A DNA stretch of 7,377 nt from the NCBI RefSeq assembly GCF_029762515.1, contig NZ_JARVGN010000071.1, positions 1 to 7,377 on the forward strand, given 5' to 3'. The notes below the pieces were generated by a model, which worked only from the letters and a program-made list of their open reading frames with translations, did no database searches and was not told where the DNA came from. The DNA is from Methanocalculus sp. GTDB taxonomy: Archaea > Halobacteriota > Methanomicrobia > Methanomicrobiales > Methanocorpusculaceae. Below, piece after piece: positions 5,787-7,377 of the stretch. The translations under genes were made by a program, and so were the position numbers. Within the stretch, counting starts at the first letter, position 1. Each line of letters begins with the position of its first letter.

Positions 5787-6292
5787 ACGATATTTCATCA
5801 CTCCTGATTCAGTATCATGCAATTGAATTTGGTGAGTTTATACTGGCTTCCGGCCAGAAGAGCTCGTATTATGTCGATATCAAGCAGGCAGTGACGCATC
5901 CTGACCTGCTTTGTGCAATCGGCCGTATTGTATCTGATGCATATGATTTCGAACTGGTTGCCGGTGTTGCAGTCGGAGGTGTTCCGCTTGCAGTTGCAGT
6001 ATCACTTGTGTCGGGGAAACCCTATGCAATCATCCGTGCGACTGAGAAAGATCATGGTAAAGCTGCGCGGATTATCGGAGATGTAGCCGGAAGGAGGGTG
6101 CTTCTCATCGAAGATGTCACCACATCCGGTGGCTCCGCCATCTATGGAGTCGAAGAGTTGCGGCGGGCTGGTGCCTGTGTCGATACGGTGGTGACCATTG
6201 TGGATCGTGAGCAGGGTGCAGCGTCACGGATGGAGAAGGAAGGCATCTCTCTCTGCCCGCTGGCACGGGTAAGCGATCTTTTGAAAAAGTGA
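5780..6292 (+). CDS. pyrE: Orotate phosphoribosyltransferase
   Basis: Cytosolic enzyme that joins orotate to PRPP to give orotidine 5'-monophosphate, the fifth step of pyrimidine synthesis. The 170-residue protein shows FILASGQKSSYYVDIK (residues 20-35), AGVAVGGVPLA (61-71), the flexible-loop region RATEKDHGKA (86-95), the PRPP-binding motif VLLIEDVTTSGGSA (107-120) with its acidic pair Glu111-Asp112, and VDREQGA (141-147). Length is typical of compact archaeal enzymes. The ATG at 5780 is chosen because the family N-terminus begins there; the open frame extends upstream to 5666 but that part is carS read in another frame. The start overlaps the carS stop by 7 bases with only a weak GGATG ribosome site (5771-5775), suggesting translation coupled to carS. 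Confidence 0.96.
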   Translation: MVDDISSLLIQYHAIEFGEFILASGQKSSYYVDIKQAVTHPDLLCAIGRIVSDAYDFELVAGVAVGGVPLAVAVSLVSGKPYAIIRATEKDHGKAARIIGDVAGRRVLLIEDVTTSGGSAIYGVEELRRAGACVDTVVTIVDREQGAASRMEKEGISLCPLARVSDLLKK

Positions 6293-6306
6293 TAGTATAA
6301 TAGGAG
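6293..6306 (+). promoter_or_regulatory. Possible purD TATA element and AGGAG site
   Basis: The 28-base pyrE-purD gap contains AGTATAATA (6293-6301) followed by AGGAG (6302-6306). The first could be a TATA element giving a nearly leaderless purD transcript. The second is a Shine-Dalgarno-like sequence 14 bases before the ATG at 6321, rather far. Either reading is weak, and simple read-through from carS-pyrE is also possible. Confidence 0.25.
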
Positions 6307-6320
6307 AAGGGTTCAAATAC

Positions 6321-7377
6321 ATGAGCATGAATTACCTGGTTGTGGGTGGTGGCGGAAGGGAGCACGCACTTGCACGAGCACTCTCCTGCAATCCGGAGTC
6401 CGTACTCTATGCCGTGATGTCACATGCAAATCCCGGCATTACTACACTCTGCCGTGATTTTTTAATTGCAAGCGAGACTGATACCGAAGCGATAGTCAGG
6501 TATGCAAAAAGCCATCAGATTGACTATGCGGTGATCGGTCCTGAAGCACCTCTACATGCCGGCGTTACTGACGCTCTTCTTGAGATAGGTATCGGCTGTC
6601 TTGGACCAACCCGGGCAGCTGCCCGGATCGAGACAGACAAAGCCTTCTGCAGACAGCTCATGAAGGAGTACCGGATCGAAGGTCTCCCTTCATATCGCAT
6701 CTTTTCCGATCCTGAGGATGCAGTGGCTTTTATCTCATCACATGAAGAGGATGTTGTCATCAAACCAATCGGCCTGACCGGAGGAAAGGGTGTCAAGGTA
6801 ATGGGTGAACAGGTCGATCGGGCGGGTGCGATCGAGTATGCCCGTTCCATTCAGGGGGGAATGGTCATTGAAGAGCGGCTCATCGGCGAGGAATTCACCC
6901 TTATGGCATTTGTCGATGGTAATTCTCTCATCCCCATGCCCCTTGTCCAGGATCACAAGCGTGCTTTTGAGGGTGATACCGGTCCAAATACCGGTGGCAT
7001 GGGATCATACAGCATGCCTGATCACAGACTCCCCTTTGTTCTGGATTCAGAATATGCAGCCGCTCTTCGGATAATGCATGATGTCGTCTTGGCACTTGAT
7101 ACATCGGGTTCTCCCTACCGTGGAATCCTCTATGGACAATTCATGAATACGGCATCAGGTCCAAAAGTTATCGAATTCAATGCACGGTTTGGAGATCCGG
7201 AAGCCATGAATGTCCTCTCAATTCTCTCAAGTGATTTCTCCGAGATCGCCATGCGTGTTGCTGACGGTACTCTCCGCCAGTCTGATGTGGTGTTTGATAG
7301 AAAGGCAACCGTATGCAAATATGTAGTCCCTGCGGGCTATCCTGAAAAACCAAAGACCGGGGATAGAATTGAGCTTT
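6321..7377 (+). CDS. purD: Phosphoribosylamine--glycine ligase (GAR synthetase), N-terminal part (3' truncated by window edge)
   Basis: ATP-grasp enzyme that joins phosphoribosylamine and glycine, the second step of purine synthesis. The window holds 352 residues of a protein usually about 430 long. Visible motifs: the N-terminal VVGGGGREHALA (7-18), VIGPEAPL (71-78), the ATP-grasp start with VIKPIGLTGGKGV (146-158), VIEERLIGEEFT (182-193), QDHKRAFEGDTGPNTGGMG (210-228), the metal-binding EFNARFGDPE (285-294), and the beginning of the C-terminal domain (VCKYVVPAGYP, 331-341). All active-site motifs present are intact. Start choice: ATG at 6321 gives MSMNYLVV; the ATG at 6327 would give MNYLVV and is equally compatible with the family. 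It lies 28 bases behind pyrE in the same direction and may share its transcript. Confidence 0.95.
   Translation, partial: MSMNYLVVGGGGREHALARALSCNPESVLYAVMSHANPGITTLCRDFLIASETDTEAIVRYAKSHQIDYAVIGPEAPLHAGVTDALLEIGIGCLGPTRAAARIETDKAFCRQLMKEYRIEGLPSYRIFSDPEDAVAFISSHEEDVVIKPIGLTGGKGVKVMGEQVDRAGAIEYARSIQGGMVIEERLIGEEFTLMAFVDGNSLIPMPLVQDHKRAFEGDTGPNTGGMGSYSMPDHRLPFVLDSEYAAALRIMHDVVLALDTSGSPYRGILYGQFMNTASGPKVIEFNARFGDPEAMNVLSILSSDFSEIAMRVADGTLRQSDVVFDRKATVCKYVVPAGYPEKPKTGDRIEL

Overview
The window reads as an ordinary chromosomal stretch of a methanogenic archaeon, most likely a member of the Methanomicrobiales or a close relative. The support is an archaeal-type DnaG primase, a UPF0058 protein, CDP-archaeol synthase (CarS), a radical SAM protein of the tetraether lipid synthase (Tes) family, and a RimK-like ATP-grasp ligase of the kind that adds glutamate to methanogen cofactors. 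Ribosome binding sites of the GGAGGTG or GGTGAT type and T-rich gene ends also look archaeal. The genus cannot be fixed from the sequence alone.

Layout, left to right. Bases 1-487 hold the 3' end of pyrC (dihydroorotase, + strand). Bases 488-673 hold no convincing gene but are rich in inverted repeats, and may be a structured RNA or a regulatory region. Then come a DUF167/YggU-family gene (674-988), a 175-base spacer with a hairpin plus T-run and a likely promoter, dnaG (1164-2492), and a UPF0058 gene (2564-2848), all on the + strand. A T-rich terminator at 2849-2873 separates these from a minus-strand pair: the Tes-like radical SAM gene (5149-3677) followed 18 bases later by the RimK-like ATP-grasp gene (3658-2864). 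Divergently from tes run carS (5229-5786), pyrE (5780-6292, overlapping carS by 7 bases) and the 5' part of purD (6321 to the window edge).

How the genes fit together. pyrC and pyrE serve pyrimidine synthesis and purD serves purine synthesis. carS and tes face each other across about 79 bases. CarS activates the diether lipid core with CTP, and Tes-family enzymes join two diether lipids tail to tail into tetraethers, so the divergent pair looks like a small membrane-lipid locus with overlapping promoters. The ATP-grasp gene behind tes recalls, from memory, the neighbouring pair MJ0619 (Tes) and MJ0620 (MptN, the tetrahydromethanopterin glutamate ligase) of Methanocaldococcus jannaschii. dnaG is primase and, in archaea, also an exosome partner.

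Most of the window is core housekeeping. The parts most worth a second look are the inverted-repeat region 488-673, the tes/carS divergent promoter, and the tes plus ATP-grasp pairing. I found no tRNA, rRNA, CRISPR array, insertion sequence or clear sign of horizontal transfer.
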